In this document: positions 8,715-18,689 of the stretch, in pieces
How positions within the stretch are numbered: position 1 is the stretch's first letter
Layout of the letters: each line of letters opens with the position of its first letter
DNA from: Shewanella sp. SR44-3
GTDB lineage: Bacteria; Pseudomonadota; Gammaproteobacteria; Enterobacterales; Shewanellaceae
Length of the DNA: 64,000 nt
NCBI RefSeq assembly: GCF_014163735.1
Contig: NZ_JACJDV010000008.1
Location: 62,001-126,000, forward strand
Reading direction: 5' to 3'
Notes under the pieces: model-generated
Seen by the model: only the letters and a program-made list of their open reading frames with translations
Databases searched by the model: none
What the model was told of the DNA's origin: nothing
Program-made: the position numbers and the translations under genes

Positions 8715-9506
8715 TTAATCTACTACTTTTGTCTCTAAGGTGGTGTTATTTATGGTTTCTAAGGCTGTCATGGGGGCGATTAAGTACCTATCGTAAATCG
8801 CTTGATATTCACCGGTTTTTTTTATCTTTTTGAGTCCATCATTAAAGTCATCACGAATATTTTTTTTCCAAAATACTGGGCGATAATCATTGGGATCTAG
8901 TCTGACAAAGTGATGAAATTTTACTGTTTTTAGTGGTGTGCCCAGATTTTGGTGAACTTGAATTTGATGATATTTAAAAATATTGATATCACTGAGTGCT
9001 AAGTCGAAATGCCCTCTCTCTAACAACAACACTTGATTTTCTTGTCTGAAATTCTCAGTGTACAAACCATTCAATTTACCTGTCATCAGCCATTCAGGAT
9101 AGCGCTTATAGGCTCCTTGAAATGACACTATGCTAAGACCTTGGAGATCCTCTGGGGCTTTAATCTCCAATTTACGCTCAGCAAGGCTAATAAATACATT
9201 GTCGTAGAGCACAGCAGGATCGCCATAATAAGCACCTAAGGCTTGCATATCTTGGCCTAAGTCTGTCATAGCTGCATCAAATTCACCTTGTTTAAAGCCA
9301 AAAGGTACTCGTGCCAAGGGCAAATAACTGGGATTAATACTGTGGCCATGGACAGCCAAGGCTGCGCTGATGATTTCTATTTCAATCCCAGAATGTGAAT
9401 CAGGAAATGAAAAAGGAGGAATAGACTCTCCAAATGCCATGTTCAGTTCATCAGCATGGGCGGTAAAGCTCAATAAGCTTGCAAGCAGAATAGATAGAAT
9501 TCGCAA
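8715..9506 (-). CDS. Periplasmic solute-binding protein, family 3
   Basis: 263 residues with a signal peptide (about 1-18, ending TAHA) followed by the fold of extracellular solute-binding proteins of family 3 (amino-acid or polar-solute binding): IPPFSFPDSHSGIEIEI near the start and a DLALSDINIF segment near residue 165. No ABC permease or ATPase gene is next to it, as is common for the Shewanella/Vibrio group of these stand-alone proteins, whose ligands are mostly unknown. The start appears to be TTG at 9504-9506 since it gives a proper signal peptide; AAAGGA lies rather far upstream (13 bases), so translation may be modest. Confidence 0.8.
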   Translation of the reverse strand: MRILSILLASLLSFTAHADELNMAFGESIPPFSFPDSHSGIEIEIISAALAVHGHSINPSYLPLARVPFGFKQGEFDAAMTDLGQDMQALGAYYGDPAVLYDNVFISLAERKLEIKAPEDLQGLSIVSFQGAYKRYPEWLMTGKLNGLYTENFRQENQVLLLERGHFDLALSDINIFKYHQIQVHQNLGTPLKTVKFHHFVRLDPNDYRPVFWKKNIRDDFNDGLKKIKKTGEYQAIYDRYLIAPMTALETINNTTLETKVVD

Positions 9507-9609
9507 AACAGTATAATAATCCTTTAGTGACTTAATGCATGTCCATTGAGTCTAGTATAAATTTTATGGAGTTAACTCATACTTGAGGAGTAGTTTGTAC
9601 TGAAGCAAA

Positions 9610-9969
9610 CTACCCATTCACTATAGAAATGAGTTTTTCGATAAACGAGCTTAATGCTTTGGCGTCATCAAAAGAGAATGCTAAGCCATAATGTACCGGC
9701 TCGACTCCTTTATGTTGTCGTTTGGGAAAACGGGTCATTTGGTTATTATGGTAATACTCATACTCACTGTGGACTCCGTCAATTAGGCATAATTCTGCTG
9801 AAAAAATTTCAAAAGCAGGGCGGATGATTAATCGGGTACGCTGGCTCTGCTGGTGGACATAAAAGGCTTCTTTGGTGTGTGGCAGCATGTATTCAGTAAC
9901 ATTTTGAATGTTGAAATTACTACGGCAATTCAGATCTTTAAGGGTTGACGTTAAATCTACAGATGACAT
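9610..9969 (-). CDS. Hypothetical protein
   Basis: About 119 residues from the ATG at 9967-9969; a TTG eight codons upstream (9993) would give 127. Neither has a clear ribosome site. Cytoplasmic, no membrane helix or signal. Contains a Tyr/His-rich centre (VHSEYEYYHNNQMTRFP) and a helical C-terminus. I do not recognise the family. It is flanked by the solute-binding protein gene, 104 bases downstream in the same direction, and by the divergent bactofilin gene. Codon use resembles its neighbours, so it is probably a real gene. Confidence 0.6.
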   Translation of the reverse strand: MSSVDLTSTLKDLNCRSNFNIQNVTEYMLPHTKEAFYVHQQSQRTRLIIRPAFEIFSAELCLIDGVHSEYEYYHNNQMTRFPKRQHKGVEPVHYGLAFSFDDAKALSSFIEKLISIVNG

Positions 9970-10201
9970 ATTCACAGAGTGATATCCAAGCAAAAGTAAG
10001 TGCAGGCAGTATGACCAAAAAGTATTTGAAAAGGAACCCGAGTCGCTGTCATAAACTGAGATTTGTGGAAAGGGATGCTTAAAATATCAGCACCCTTAAC
10101 TAGGCCTTAAGCTAAACAAATTCATTGTTGATTTCATTTTCTAAATATCAAGGTCGCTTTGAGTAGGTATTGGTAAGTAAATAAAGGCGAATGATTGGAC
10201 T

Positions 10202-10726
10202 ATGGCTACAAATTCAGGGTTAACGAAGTATTTCTCTCGCGAGCATAGCAAAGCTGCAGATGTCACTTACATTGGCGTAGATGCCCAATTGCAAGGTGAG
10301 ATTAAGTTACAGGGCGGCGCGTTAATTGCTGGTCAATTACAGGGCGTGTTAAGGTCTACAAGTCATGTGAAAGTGGAGCTTTCAGGTGTGATTGAAGGTG
10401 ATATTTATTGCAAAGAACTCAAAGTATGTGGCGTAGTTAAAGGGCGTGTTTTTTGTGATAAATTGATTATTGTCAGCTCTGGTGTTGTTGATGGCTCACT
10501 GGCTTGCCAGCAAATGGAAATTTACGATGGTGGTCAGTTTATCGGTACTCGTACCTCAGCAATAAGCCAAGAAGTGGCCCAAGAATCTTTAGTGGAAAAG
10601 GGCGTAGATATAACCCAAACCCTAGAAGAGGCATTAGTGACAGTAGCCCATGAAACTAAGTCGAAGTTATCCAGCAAACCTAAAACCAGCGACAGCAGCC
10701 TAAATGCGCTAAATCTTGCGAGCTAA
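10202..10726 (+). CDS. Bactofilin family cytoskeletal protein
   Basis: 174 residues. Residues about 22-120 form the bactofilin beta-helix: short repeating strands with small hydrophobics and glycine turns (IKLQGGALIAGQLQGVL, then VEGDIYCKELKVCGVVKG-type repeats). The N-terminal ~20 and the last ~50 residues are polar and probably flexible, as usual. Bactofilins polymerise without nucleotide at the membrane and help position cell-wall enzymes. The convergent neighbour is an L,D-transpeptidase, a wall enzyme; a functional link is possible but bactofilins are more often paired with M23 peptidases, and none is here. A strong terminator follows at 10765. Confidence 0.9.
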   Translation: MATNSGLTKYFSREHSKAADVTYIGVDAQLQGEIKLQGGALIAGQLQGVLRSTSHVKVELSGVIEGDIYCKELKVCGVVKGRVFCDKLIIVSSGVVDGSLACQQMEIYDGGQFIGTRTSAISQEVAQESLVEKGVDITQTLEEALVTVAHETKSKLSSKPKTSDSSLNALNLAS

Positions 10727-10764
10727 TCTCTCAGAATAAAACACTTATTTTCAGCTTTGACAAT

Positions 10765-10801
10765 AAAAAAGCCTCAACACTTATCAGTTTGAGGCTTTTT
10801 T
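10765..10801. terminator. Bidirectional intrinsic terminator
   Basis: A perfect 13-bp stem (AAAAAAGCCTCAA paired with TTGAGGCTTTTTT) with an 11-base loop. It has A and T runs on both sides, so it can end the bactofilin transcript on the plus strand and the L,D-transpeptidase transcript on the minus strand. Confidence 0.92.
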
Positions 10802-10840
10802 ACATTGACTTCACAGAGACTGGAAGATCAAGTATCCAAA

Positions 10841-11755
10841 TTATTGATTAATACGAGTTGGGATACCGTTACGTTGCTCAAGTAAACGTTTTAATACGAA
10901 AGAGTCGGTTTCTGCATTAGCAACAAATCTGGCAATATCTCTGTGCATACTCAGCACTACTGGCTCTACTGACTCGTATTCAGCCATGGTGCGAGACAGT
11001 GGCTGGTGCACTTCTAGGTAACGGTTACCATCAGGCTCTTCACTGGCTTTGATCGGCTGGTTAGTGAATTCCACGCGGGTGCCAACAGGTACGCTATTAA
11101 ATAAATGTTCAATATCTTCATCACGTAAGCGAATACAGCCTTGGCTGATACGCAAACCAATACCGAATGTGGCATTGGTACCATGAATGGCATACAAGTT
11201 ACCGATGTAAAGCGCAAATAACCCCATTGGGTTATCAGGGCCCGCAGGCCAAACGGCAGGAAGCACTTCGCCTTTAGCTAGGTACTCTTTACGAATACGC
11301 GGCGTAGGTGTCCAGGTTGGATTTGCGCGCTTGCGCTGCACTGTCGTGACCCATTTTTCAGGAGTATCTTTACCAATTTGGCCAATACCAATGGGCAAAA
11401 CTTCAACAATATTTTTACCTTTAGGATAATAATACAGGCGCATTTCTGCCACGTTAATGACTATGCCTTCGCGAGGTGCATTAGGTAGAATTAACTGCTG
11501 CGGGATAATCAAAGTACTGCCAGGTTTAGGCAGGAAAGGATCAACACCTGGGTTTGCTTCAAGTAGGTTGCTAAGCCCAAGTTGGAATTTGGCTGCGATA
11601 GACTCTAAGGTCAACTTGCCATCGGGAACCACGTAATACTGATTTTCACCCACTAAATTACTGCCTTTAGCAGGTAATGGGTATTCGACAGCTACAGCAG
11701 AGCTCATAAAAAGTGCCGAAACAAGGATTAGGGCAGAGCGAAACGGATTAATCAT
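10841..11755 (-). CDS. L,D-transpeptidase with LysM-like domain (ErfK/YbiS/YcfS/YnhG family)
   Basis: 304 residues, exported by an N-terminal signal peptide (about 1-22). Residues 38-88 resemble a LysM peptidoglycan-binding module; residues about 97-235 are a YkuD catalytic domain with His191 (AIHGTN) and the nucleophile Cys207 in ISQGCIRL, the complete family motif. Enzymes of this family cross-link peptidoglycan or attach a Braun-type lipoprotein to diaminopimelate in the periplasm; which reaction applies cannot be decided here. A short C-terminal extension follows the catalytic domain. It shares a terminator with the convergent bactofilin gene. Confidence 0.93.
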   Translation of the reverse strand: MINPFRSALILVSALFMSSAVAVEYPLPAKGSNLVGENQYYVVPDGKLTLESIAAKFQLGLSNLLEANPGVDPFLPKPGSTLIIPQQLILPNAPREGIVINVAEMRLYYYPKGKNIVEVLPIGIGQIGKDTPEKWVTTVQRKRANPTWTPTPRIRKEYLAKGEVLPAVWPAGPDNPMGLFALYIGNLYAIHGTNATFGIGLRISQGCIRLRDEDIEHLFNSVPVGTRVEFTNQPIKASEEPDGNRYLEVHQPLSRTMAEYESVEPVVLSMHRDIARFVANAETDSFVLKRLLEQRNGIPTRINQ

Positions 11756-11928
11756 AAGCTGATAATGTTCCTAAAACAGAGATTTTCAGTCTGGTGAAAC
11801 AAGGTGTTAAGCCAGACAATTAAAGGCCGCATCCTCTCTCATTTAGTTTAAAAATTCAACCGAAATTTGAGTTGCAAAGCACTTAAATGCGATAAATTTA
11901 CCAATCGTGTTTTTGACCTTTAGTGCAA

Positions 11929-12861
11929 CTAATAGAGAGATGGGCCATTTTCATCGGGACGAGTCTTGAAGCGTCGATGTAGCCACATGTATTGGTGACG
12001 ATTTTTATTAATAAGTTGCTCTATTATCTTGTTGCCCCGCAAGGCATCACTAACTTCATCAACACCTGGAAAATCTTCAAGTGCTGGCATAACTTCAATG
12101 CGATAGCCTGAGTCATCTTGATTGCGTTCAACAAAAAACGGTAATACTTTGGCTTTACCTAATTTGGCTAAAGTGGTGGCCCCTGTAATGGTTGCAGCAT
12201 CGGGCACGGCAAAAAAGGGAATAAAGACCGCGCTTGAGCGGCCAAAGTCCTGATCTGCGGTATACCAGACAGCATCAGGGGTTCTAAGGCTGCGTACCAT
12301 TTGACGTATATCCCGTTTTGATACTAAGCCTTTGTTTGAGCGCAAACGTCCTTTGACTTGCAAATATTCCATTAAGCGGTTGTTATGAGGGCGGTAAACT
12401 CCAATACTAGGATTGAATTGTCCAAACACTCTTGCACCCATCTCAAGGGGTAAGCAATGCACTGCAAATAGGATCACTCCATGGCCCGCTTCGAGTGTAT
12501 TGCTTATGTGTTCAGTACCTGCCATTTGCATATGATCTTGCACTTTGCTATCTGACCACCACCAAGCATTAATAGTGTCAAACAGGGCTTTGCCTGTTTC
12601 TTCAAAATTCTGCACTAACAATGTTTGCTGCTCTTGTGCGCTCATTTCTGGAAAGCATAAACTGATATTGCGCTTTGCAGTGCGGGTACGACTACCCGCA
12701 ACTCTCATGACAAAACGGCCAAGTCCGGCGCCCAGTTTCATTTGCCAGCGCAATGGCAAGACTTGGGTGGTGCGCATAAGTGCGACACCAAACCATAATA
12801 GCCAATATTTGGGATGGAGCAAATGAGCAGAGAATTTGGCTTTTTCGACCACAGCTAACAC
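11929..12861 (-). CDS. lpxL: Lipid A biosynthesis lauroyl-type acyltransferase
   Basis: 310 residues with one N-terminal membrane segment (about 18-38). The acyltransferase signature is present: His135 and Glu140 in AVHCLPLE, then WYTADQDFG, and QYMWLHRRFKTRP at the C-terminus, which match E. coli LpxL (HtrB) closely and better than LpxM. It adds a secondary acyl chain to the Kdo2-lipid A precursor at the inner face of the membrane; chain length cannot be read from sequence. Translation starts at GTG (12859-12861) after an AAAAAGG run. It is divergent from hldE, so two steps of lipopolysaccharide synthesis share a 93-bp promoter region. Confidence 0.92.
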   Translation of the reverse strand: MLAVVEKAKFSAHLLHPKYWLLWFGVALMRTTQVLPLRWQMKLGAGLGRFVMRVAGSRTRTAKRNISLCFPEMSAQEQQTLLVQNFEETGKALFDTINAWWWSDSKVQDHMQMAGTEHISNTLEAGHGVILFAVHCLPLEMGARVFGQFNPSIGVYRPHNNRLMEYLQVKGRLRSNKGLVSKRDIRQMVRSLRTPDAVWYTADQDFGRSSAVFIPFFAVPDAATITGATTLAKLGKAKVLPFFVERNQDDSGYRIEVMPALEDFPGVDEVSDALRGNKIIEQLINKNRHQYMWLHRRFKTRPDENGPSLY

Positions 12862-12954
12862 GCCTTTTTATCTAAATTAGCGCTTATTCTAACTTAATTT
12901 ATTAAAAAGTTAGGTACAATCATGGTTAATTTTTTACTCGAGAATGATGGCACT

Positions 12955-14385
12955 ATGAAGGTTACCCTCCCTGCGTTTGAAAAAGCCCGTATTTTGGTCC
13001 TTGGCGATGTGATGTTAGACAGGTACTGGGTAGGGCCCACAGGGCGAATTTCTCCCGAAGCGCCCGTGCCCGTTGTTAAGATTAATCAGATAGAAGACAG
13101 ACCCGGCGGCGCGGCTAATGTGGCGTTAAATATTGCAACATTAGGTGGGCAAGTTCAGTTAGCTGGCCTGGTTGGTGAAGATGAGGCTGCTAAAGCCTTA
13201 ACACTAGGGGTGCAAACCTTAGGTGTTGAGCCACAATGGTTAACGGTTAACGACAAACCCACCATCACTAAGTTAAGGGTGTTATCTCGTAATCAGCAAT
13301 TGATCCGCTTAGATTTTGAAGAATCTTTTGATGAGGCCAGCAGCCAAGCTTTATTTGCCCAAAGTGAAGCTATGCTAGATAACGTCGATGTTTTGGTATT
13401 GTCTGATTATGCTAAAGGCGCCATTGCGGACCCAAGGGCGTTTATTGCCAAAGCCCGGGCTAAGGGCGTGACAGTCTTAGTTGACCCTAAAGGCAGCGAT
13501 TTTGCACGTTATTATGGGGCCTCTTTAATCACCCCTAACATGAGTGAGTTTGAAGCAGTCGTTGGCGAAGTTAAAGATGAAGCTGATTTAATTGAAAAAG
13601 CGCAGCAGTTGATTAGCATCCATCAATTTGGTGCCATGTTGGTGACTCGCTCAGAAAAAGGCATGACGCTTATCACGGCTGATGAACCTGAACTGCACAT
13701 TCCCACGGTGGCACGGGAAGTTTATGATGTCACTGGTGCTGGAGATACGGTGATTTCGGCTTTAGCAACCTCATTAGGCGCTGGCAGTACTTTGGCTCAA
13801 GCCTGTGCTATCGCAAATACCGCAGCTGGGGTTGTGGTCGGTAAGTTGGGTACTTCTACGGTGAGCCGTATTGAATTAATTGGTGCCTTGGCCTCTCATC
13901 AAGGGGAGTCGGGTTTTGGCGTCGTCAGTGAAGATCAATTGGCTTATGCCATGGAGCAAGCTCGCCTTCGTGGTGAACGAGTGGTGATGACCAATGGTTG
14001 TTTCGATATCCTGCACGCAGGCCATGTGAGCTATTTAAAACAAGCGAAAGCCTTGGGTGATAGGTTGGTTGTGGCAGTTAATAGTGACGCCTCGGTTAAG
14101 CGGTTAAAAGGCGATGGTCGCCCTGTGAACCAAGTGGACAGGCGTATGGCTGTGTTAGCGGGTCTGGCTTCAGTTGATTGGGTCGTGCCTTTTAGTGAAG
14201 ATACCCCAGAGAGGATCATTACCCGCCTGTTACCTGATGCCTTGGTTAAAGGTGGCGATTATAAGGTTGAAGATATTGCAGGCGGCGCGCAGGTGATTGC
14301 TGCAGGTGGCAAGGTTGAAGTGCTAGGTTTTGAGGATGGAGTGTCTACCACCTCAATTATCCAAAACATTATGTCTAGGCAGTAG
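12955..14385 (+). CDS. hldE: Bifunctional heptose 7-phosphate kinase/heptose 1-phosphate adenylyltransferase
   Basis: HldE makes ADP-D-glycero-manno-heptose for the LPS inner core. The first ~318 residues are a ribokinase-fold kinase with the anion-hole motif DVTGAGDT near 258-265; the last ~135 are a nucleotidyltransferase with [12 protein letters not shown], carrying the HxGH signature, near 346-357. With the ATG at 12955 the protein is 476 residues and begins [11 protein letters not shown], as in E. coli (477 residues); an upstream in-frame ATG at 12922 would add 11 unlike residues and was rejected. Cytoplasmic. Divergent from lpxL. Confidence 0.97.
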   Translation: MKVTLPAFEKARILVLGDVMLDRYWVGPTGRISPEAPVPVVKINQIEDRPGGAANVALNIATLGGQVQLAGLVGEDEAAKALTLGVQTLGVEPQWLTVNDKPTITKLRVLSRNQQLIRLDFEESFDEASSQALFAQSEAMLDNVDVLVLSDYAKGAIADPRAFIAKARAKGVTVLVDPKGSDFARYYGASLITPNMSEFEAVVGEVKDEADLIEKAQQLISIHQFGAMLVTRSEKGMTLITADEPELHIPTVAREVYDVTGAGDTVISALATSLGAGSTLAQACAIANTAAGVVVGKLGTSTVSRIELIGALASHQGESGFGVVSEDQLAYAMEQARLRGERVVMTNGCFDILHAGHVSYLKQAKALGDRLVVAVNSDASVKRLKGDGRPVNQVDRRMAVLAGLASVDWVVPFSEDTPERIITRLLPDALVKGGDYKVEDIAGGAQVIAAGGKVEVLGFEDGVSTTSIIQNIMSRQ

Positions 14386-14443
14386 ACTCATCATTAAGCG
14401 TTATAGCTGTAATGCTAGGGCTGGCAAATCTAGTGAGGGCGCC

Positions 14444-15436
14444 ATGAGGCTAACCTCAGTTATCTGTATAGTATTACTGATGCTGAGTGTCAATCGCTTA
14501 GCGGCCAGTGAGTCTGATTACCAAGGGCTCACTAATCTAGGTTGGCAATGGGTTTCGGCTGCAGATAAAAAAGCCCTAATCTGTGACATCAGCCATTGGC
14601 ATGAGTGCCTGCAACAGCTGAGTTCTACAGCATTAGCGCAGCTAGACTTTAGCCCTGAGTATGCTGAAAATGTCTTAGGCCGGCAAGAGGCCATGGTCCT
14701 GTCGGTCAAAGAAAGTCAGCATGCAGGGATTATACTGTTAGCACCATCTTTAGTGCAGGCGCTTGAGCAGCAAGTGACTGAGGACAGTGCTCACAAAAGT
14801 ATTGATAAAATTACCAAAAAAAATAGCGAGAAAAGTACGAGTATCATTTCAATACGCCAGGCGAGCATCAGTGTTGCTGGCAAATATTATTCGCTTATTT
14901 TAGAGCACCAAGCACAACTGACCCTGTGGCATGAGTTGGGGCATTTGGAGAACATTGCCTTGCAGGGCAGTATCTTACCCATAAATTTGAGCGCTTATCA
15001 GCATGAATGGCTTGCAGATGTTTATACCCTGTGGCGCAGTTTGAAGGAAACAGGCAAGTTAGATTTGGCTTGGCAACAATATCACAGGCGCAATATGGCG
15101 CTGATTAATGATATTGCTAATTTAAGCCACTGGAGTGCGCCTCAGTTATTGAGTTTGTTAAGTGAGCAGCCTGAACGTTTGCAGTTAGATTTTGAACAAT
15201 ATTCAAATTTTATAGCCTTTATCTACCCCAAGTTGATGCAGCTTGACGAGTCGACTTTAGCCGAGTACTCCAGTTTAGTGCAGCGCACTTTTGGCGCTGG
15301 CGCGGTGCAGTCTTTGCCTCATTACATGTTTTGGCGTCAACAAGAATTAGCCCTATGGCTAAGGCCAACGTTAGGTGAGTTAATGGGGGAAAAGCAGGCC
15401 GAGTTGTGGCTTAAAGCTCAATTTTCAGCCTTATAA
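14444..15436 (+). CDS. Exported protein with HExxH metallopeptidase-like motif
   Basis: 330 residues with a signal peptide (about 1-20) ending in a LAAS region. A zinc-peptidase signature is present, HELGH at 163-167 within LTLWHELGHLEN, and a second conserved-looking HEWLAD at 187-192 offers Glu188 as a third ligand, the spacing seen in gluzincin-type peptidases. The rest is mostly helical and Leu/Gln-rich. I do not recognise a named family; peptidase activity is inferred from the motif only. It starts 58 bases after hldE and probably shares its transcript. A terminator follows at 15466. The ATG at 14444 was preferred because it begins the signal peptide and follows GTGAGGG; an in-frame upstream start inside hldE does not. 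Confidence 0.75.
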   Translation: MRLTSVICIVLLMLSVNRLAASESDYQGLTNLGWQWVSAADKKALICDISHWHECLQQLSSTALAQLDFSPEYAENVLGRQEAMVLSVKESQHAGIILLAPSLVQALEQQVTEDSAHKSIDKITKKNSEKSTSIISIRQASISVAGKYYSLILEHQAQLTLWHELGHLENIALQGSILPINLSAYQHEWLADVYTLWRSLKETGKLDLAWQQYHRRNMALINDIANLSHWSAPQLLSLLSEQPERLQLDFEQYSNFIAFIYPKLMQLDESTLAEYSSLVQRTFGAGAVQSLPHYMFWRQQELALWLRPTLGELMGEKQAELWLKAQFSAL

Positions 15437-15465
15437 TTTTACCTTATGGTAAGTTTAACGGGGTA

Positions 15466-15496
15466 AAAAATGGGAGCTCTGTGGGTTCCCATTTTT
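15466..15496. terminator. Bidirectional intrinsic terminator
   Basis: A 10-bp stem, AAAAATGGGA paired with TCCCATTTTT, with an 11-base loop and T-rich flank on either strand. It separates the HExxH gene (plus) from the chemoreceptor gene (minus). Confidence 0.85.
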
Positions 15497-15519
15497 ATTT
15501 TTGGCTCTTAAATTTAATA

Positions 15520-17145
15520 TTAATGTAGCTTAAACATGCCTACTTGATCGCGCATAGAGTTGGCGAGCTTTGACAGCTCATTTACTGAGTGGCTTAACTC
15601 TCCGGCTGCTTGACTGGAGTGCTGGGTGATATCACTGATGGCAATAATGCTGCGGTTAATACTTTCAGCCACACTAGACTGCTCTTCTGCTGCGGTAGCA
15701 ATATGGGTATTAAGTTCAGTAATGCTGTCCACTGAGCTAACAATTTCTTTCAGTGCTTTACCTGCCATATTGGTTTTCTCATTAGCTTCATCCACTTGGG
15801 TTATGCCCGCTTGCATAGAAGTAACAGCTTTTTTTACCCCTTGCTGCAGTCCATCAATCATGGTTTCAATCTGCAAGGTGGATTCTTGAGTGCGTTTCGC
15901 TAAGGTGCGCACTTCATCTGCGACCACCGCAAAGCCGCGTCCCTGTTCACCAGCTCTGGCTGCTTCAATGGCGGCATTGAGTGCCAGTAAGTTGGTTTGC
16001 TCGGCAATACTCTTAATCACATCTAACACTTGGCCGATATTTTGACTGTCATTAGATAAATGCGAAATCACCTCGGCAGTTTGTTGAATTTGAGATGACA
16101 GCACCGACATACTACTTATTGATTGCTGCACTATGATGTCGCCATTAGCGGCGTGTTCATCAGCATTTCTAGCTGAATCAGCCGCAGCAGTGGTGCTTTG
16201 GGCGACTTCAGCGACAGTGGCCGTCATTTGATTCATCGCTGTTGCTGTTTGCTCTGTTTCAGCTTGCTGCTGATGCATGCGATCATTAGTTTCAGTGGTG
16301 AAGTTGTTCAAGCTTTCGGCTGAAGTGTGGATGGTTGAGGCAGCACTTGATATTGATTCTAAAATCCCCCTTAAATGTTCAATGACGCCGGTTAGGTTTG
16401 TTGATATTTGCCCGAGCTCATCATCGTTGTAAATGGTGAAAACTTGGGTTAAATCAGACTCTTTTTTTATAGTCTTTAGTTTCGCTAGAATATCGTTCAC
16501 AGGTTGCATGACGCTTCTGCGAGTCCAAATGTTTAACGCTAAACTTGCTGCAATGGCAATGACGGCGATGAGCATAAATAAGCTAATTGATGAGGTGTAG
16601 ACATCGTTTACGGCTTGCTTTTCTTCCCCTGCCACTTGTATTTGCAGTGCCACTAGTTCGGCAATTTTACCACTTATAGGGTCAATAACTTGGTATAACG
16701 GAATAATCTCATCATTAAGTTGGCCGTTGATGTTACCTGCCATTCCCCCGAGCTTATTGATAAGTAAGTTTATTTGTTTATTTGCAGGGCCAAACATGGC
16801 ATCGGCTTCTTTGGCTAAGCGAGACTCATCCATTGTGAGCTCAGTCGCCATATATTTTTTCCAGCGCGTATCAATATTGCTTTTGGCATCTTCCAGGGCT
16901 TTAGCAGCATCTTGAGCGCTAAAATCACCGGCGTTGGCTTTGTTTATGGCATCAATCACATAGACCGCGTAGTCATCACCAATGATTTTTAGATCTTCAA
17001 GTGGCACCACTCTATCACTATAAATGCGTACTACCCCTTGTTCGATTTTTCCCATCATGTTGATAGCCATGACACAGAGCATTACCAGTAAAGCCAATGG
17101 GATCATTGAACTTAAAAGCATCTTTTGTTTAATTTGTAAATTCAT
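15520..17145 (-). CDS. Methyl-accepting chemotaxis protein
   Basis: 541 residues. A membrane helix at about 8-28, a ~160-residue helical periplasmic sensor of the four-helix-bundle type, a second helix near 188-208, a HAMP linker (about 209-265) and a long cytoplasmic signalling coiled coil. The hairpin tip is canonical: [32 protein letters not shown] is present near residues 380-412 (read in overlapping pieces). It should cluster with CheA/CheW and modulate flagellar motion; the ligand is unknown. There is no C-terminal CheR-binding pentapeptide. No other chemotaxis gene is nearby. Confidence 0.95.
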   Translation of the reverse strand: MNLQIKQKMLLSSMIPLALLVMLCVMAINMMGKIEQGVVRIYSDRVVPLEDLKIIGDDYAVYVIDAINKANAGDFSAQDAAKALEDAKSNIDTRWKKYMATELTMDESRLAKEADAMFGPANKQINLLINKLGGMAGNINGQLNDEIIPLYQVIDPISGKIAELVALQIQVAGEEKQAVNDVYTSSISLFMLIAVIAIAASLALNIWTRRSVMQPVNDILAKLKTIKKESDLTQVFTIYNDDELGQISTNLTGVIEHLRGILESISSAASTIHTSAESLNNFTTETNDRMHQQQAETEQTATAMNQMTATVAEVAQSTTAAADSARNADEHAANGDIIVQQSISSMSVLSSQIQQTAEVISHLSNDSQNIGQVLDVIKSIAEQTNLLALNAAIEAARAGEQGRGFAVVADEVRTLAKRTQESTLQIETMIDGLQQGVKKAVTSMQAGITQVDEANEKTNMAGKALKEIVSSVDSITELNTHIATAAEEQSSVAESINRSIIAISDITQHSSQAAGELSHSVNELSKLANSMRDQVGMFKLH

Positions 17146-17415
17146 AGATTAAGCACCATAGATAAGTACGAGTTTGTCCATCTTAAGGGTTCATTCATTC
17201 CGTGGGGGGAACCTAAACGTTTGCCTGTATCTAGCGCTGAAAGCTAGTTTAGGGAACGGAAAGTTAATTCTTTAATTGCAAATTAATCCAAGTATGGGCT
17301 TTGGTATAACAGTTAGAACACCCTAGGTTGAGCTTTTTGCTGGTTTAACATCTAGCTAACAAAGTATTGCACAGGATGTCATTAATGCGAGTTTGATAGA
17401 ATAAAAAGTGAACGC

Positions 17416-18423
17416 TTAGGCTAGTTGTAGAGATTCTTGCCAAAAGGCAATATTGTTTTTACCGCGTTTTTTAACAAAATACATTGCGGTATCGGCCATT
17501 TCACATGAGGTTGCGAAGTTGTCTTGGGCGGTAAAACGATAGACGCCTATGCTAAGACCTATGGTGATTTTTTTGCCTTCAAGATTGATTGCTTGCTGAT
17601 AATGGTCAATCAAGCTTTGGCAAAATTCTTTTAGTAAGTGTTGATCTTGAGTGGCAATCAGCAGTACGAATTCGTCACCGCCTAAGCGCGCGATTTTAAT
17701 GCTTCTATCTATTCCCTGATGCTGGCTCACAAATTCAATGCTGTATTGAGTTAAGGTTTTTGCGACATGGATAAGTAATAAATCACCAATATGATGGCCG
17801 TGTTTATCATTGGTGACTTTTAAACCATCGAGGTCGATAAAACATAATGAACCATTAAGCGCTTGGGATTGTAATCTGAGATAGCTTTGTTCAATGGCGG
17901 CTCGATTAAGTAAGTCTGTTAATGGATCGTAATGAGCAAGTTTAGCCAGAGACTGCTCGTAACGCTTTTCTTGGGTGATATCCACATGGGTACCAATGAT
18001 CTTCAGTGGTTTTCCTTCTGGGGTGTAGCTGGTTATCCTGCCTCTATCAGATACCCAAGTTATGCTGCCGTCTTTATGGATCATTCGGTGCACGGCTTGG
18101 TAGATATCTGTTTTACCTGCCACATGTTCGTCAAATGCAGCAATGACCCATTCTTTATCATCGGGATGCAGGTTGCCTTTCCAGCTATCTATATGTGCGG
18201 GTAGCTCTTCAATTGTAAAGCCTAATAAATCACCCCATTGCTGATTATGTATAGTGAGATTACCCGTAGGGATATCTTGCTCCCATAAGCATAGTCCCGT
18301 GCCATCTAAGGCTGCATGGAGCTTTTCTTGGGTGAATTGTAGGTTTAATTTTAGCGCTTTATTTTCCGCTTCAAGACGCAAGATGATTTCTTCAAGCTGC
18401 TTAAGCTTTTCTGAGCTAGACAT
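17416..18423 (-). CDS. PAS-GGDEF diguanylate cyclase
   Basis: 335 residues, cytoplasmic, no membrane helix. Order: a short N-terminal coiled coil (5-37), a PAS domain with its C-terminal PAC motif (about 38-152, ending IIGTHVDITQEKR), then a GGDEF domain (about 160-330). The active site reads RLGGDEF with GGDEF at 248-252, so it should make cyclic di-GMP. The usual RxxD inhibitory site five residues before GGDEF is not present, so product inhibition is not expected. The PAS ligand is unknown. The neighbouring chemoreceptor is in the same direction but 270 bases away. Confidence 0.93.
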   Translation of the reverse strand: MSSSEKLKQLEEIILRLEAENKALKLNLQFTQEKLHAALDGTGLCLWEQDIPTGNLTIHNQQWGDLLGFTIEELPAHIDSWKGNLHPDDKEWVIAAFDEHVAGKTDIYQAVHRMIHKDGSITWVSDRGRITSYTPEGKPLKIIGTHVDITQEKRYEQSLAKLAHYDPLTDLLNRAAIEQSYLRLQSQALNGSLCFIDLDGLKVTNDKHGHHIGDLLLIHVAKTLTQYSIEFVSQHQGIDRSIKIARLGGDEFVLLIATQDQHLLKEFCQSLIDHYQQAINLEGKKITIGLSIGVYRFTAQDNFATSCEMADTAMYFVKKRGKNNIAFWQESLQLA

Positions 18424-18689
18424 ATTCTGACTTTTAACGCAAATAAACTCGACCTTAGAACATTTCTATTGCTAGGTACAATTTTTCTTAGTAGTGAGTC
18501 GCAACCTTGGATGGGGACAGACATCAAGTTAGTTATGGTATCTAACATGAGCGTTATATTTTTAGATAGTCATCTAACTATTTTTTTTCGGGGGCTTTTA
18601 CATTGCTTGACCTCTCGATGGTTTGTGCTTTAAGGCTTCGTCTAGGCCTATTTTGGTTTGTTGGCAATGTGACTCAGATCAAAAAAACC
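18424..18689. other. Intergenic region between the PAS-GGDEF gene and betI
   Basis: No gene is seen here. It must hold the promoter of the minus-strand PAS-GGDEF gene. A short hairpin, TTAGAT-AGTC-ATCTAA (18562-18577), is followed by CTA and eight T residues (18581-18588); this could be a weak plus-strand terminator although no plus-strand gene precedes it. Confidence 0.4.

Noticed and set aside
17198..17261. GEMM (c-di-GMP) riboswitch before the chemoreceptor
   Set aside because: A GGCAAAC word is present on the minus strand, but the second conserved block GACGCAAAGCC is missing.
18562..18588. Terminator of a small RNA before betI
   Set aside because: Short 6-bp stem and no clear promoter; kept only as a note in the intergenic entry.
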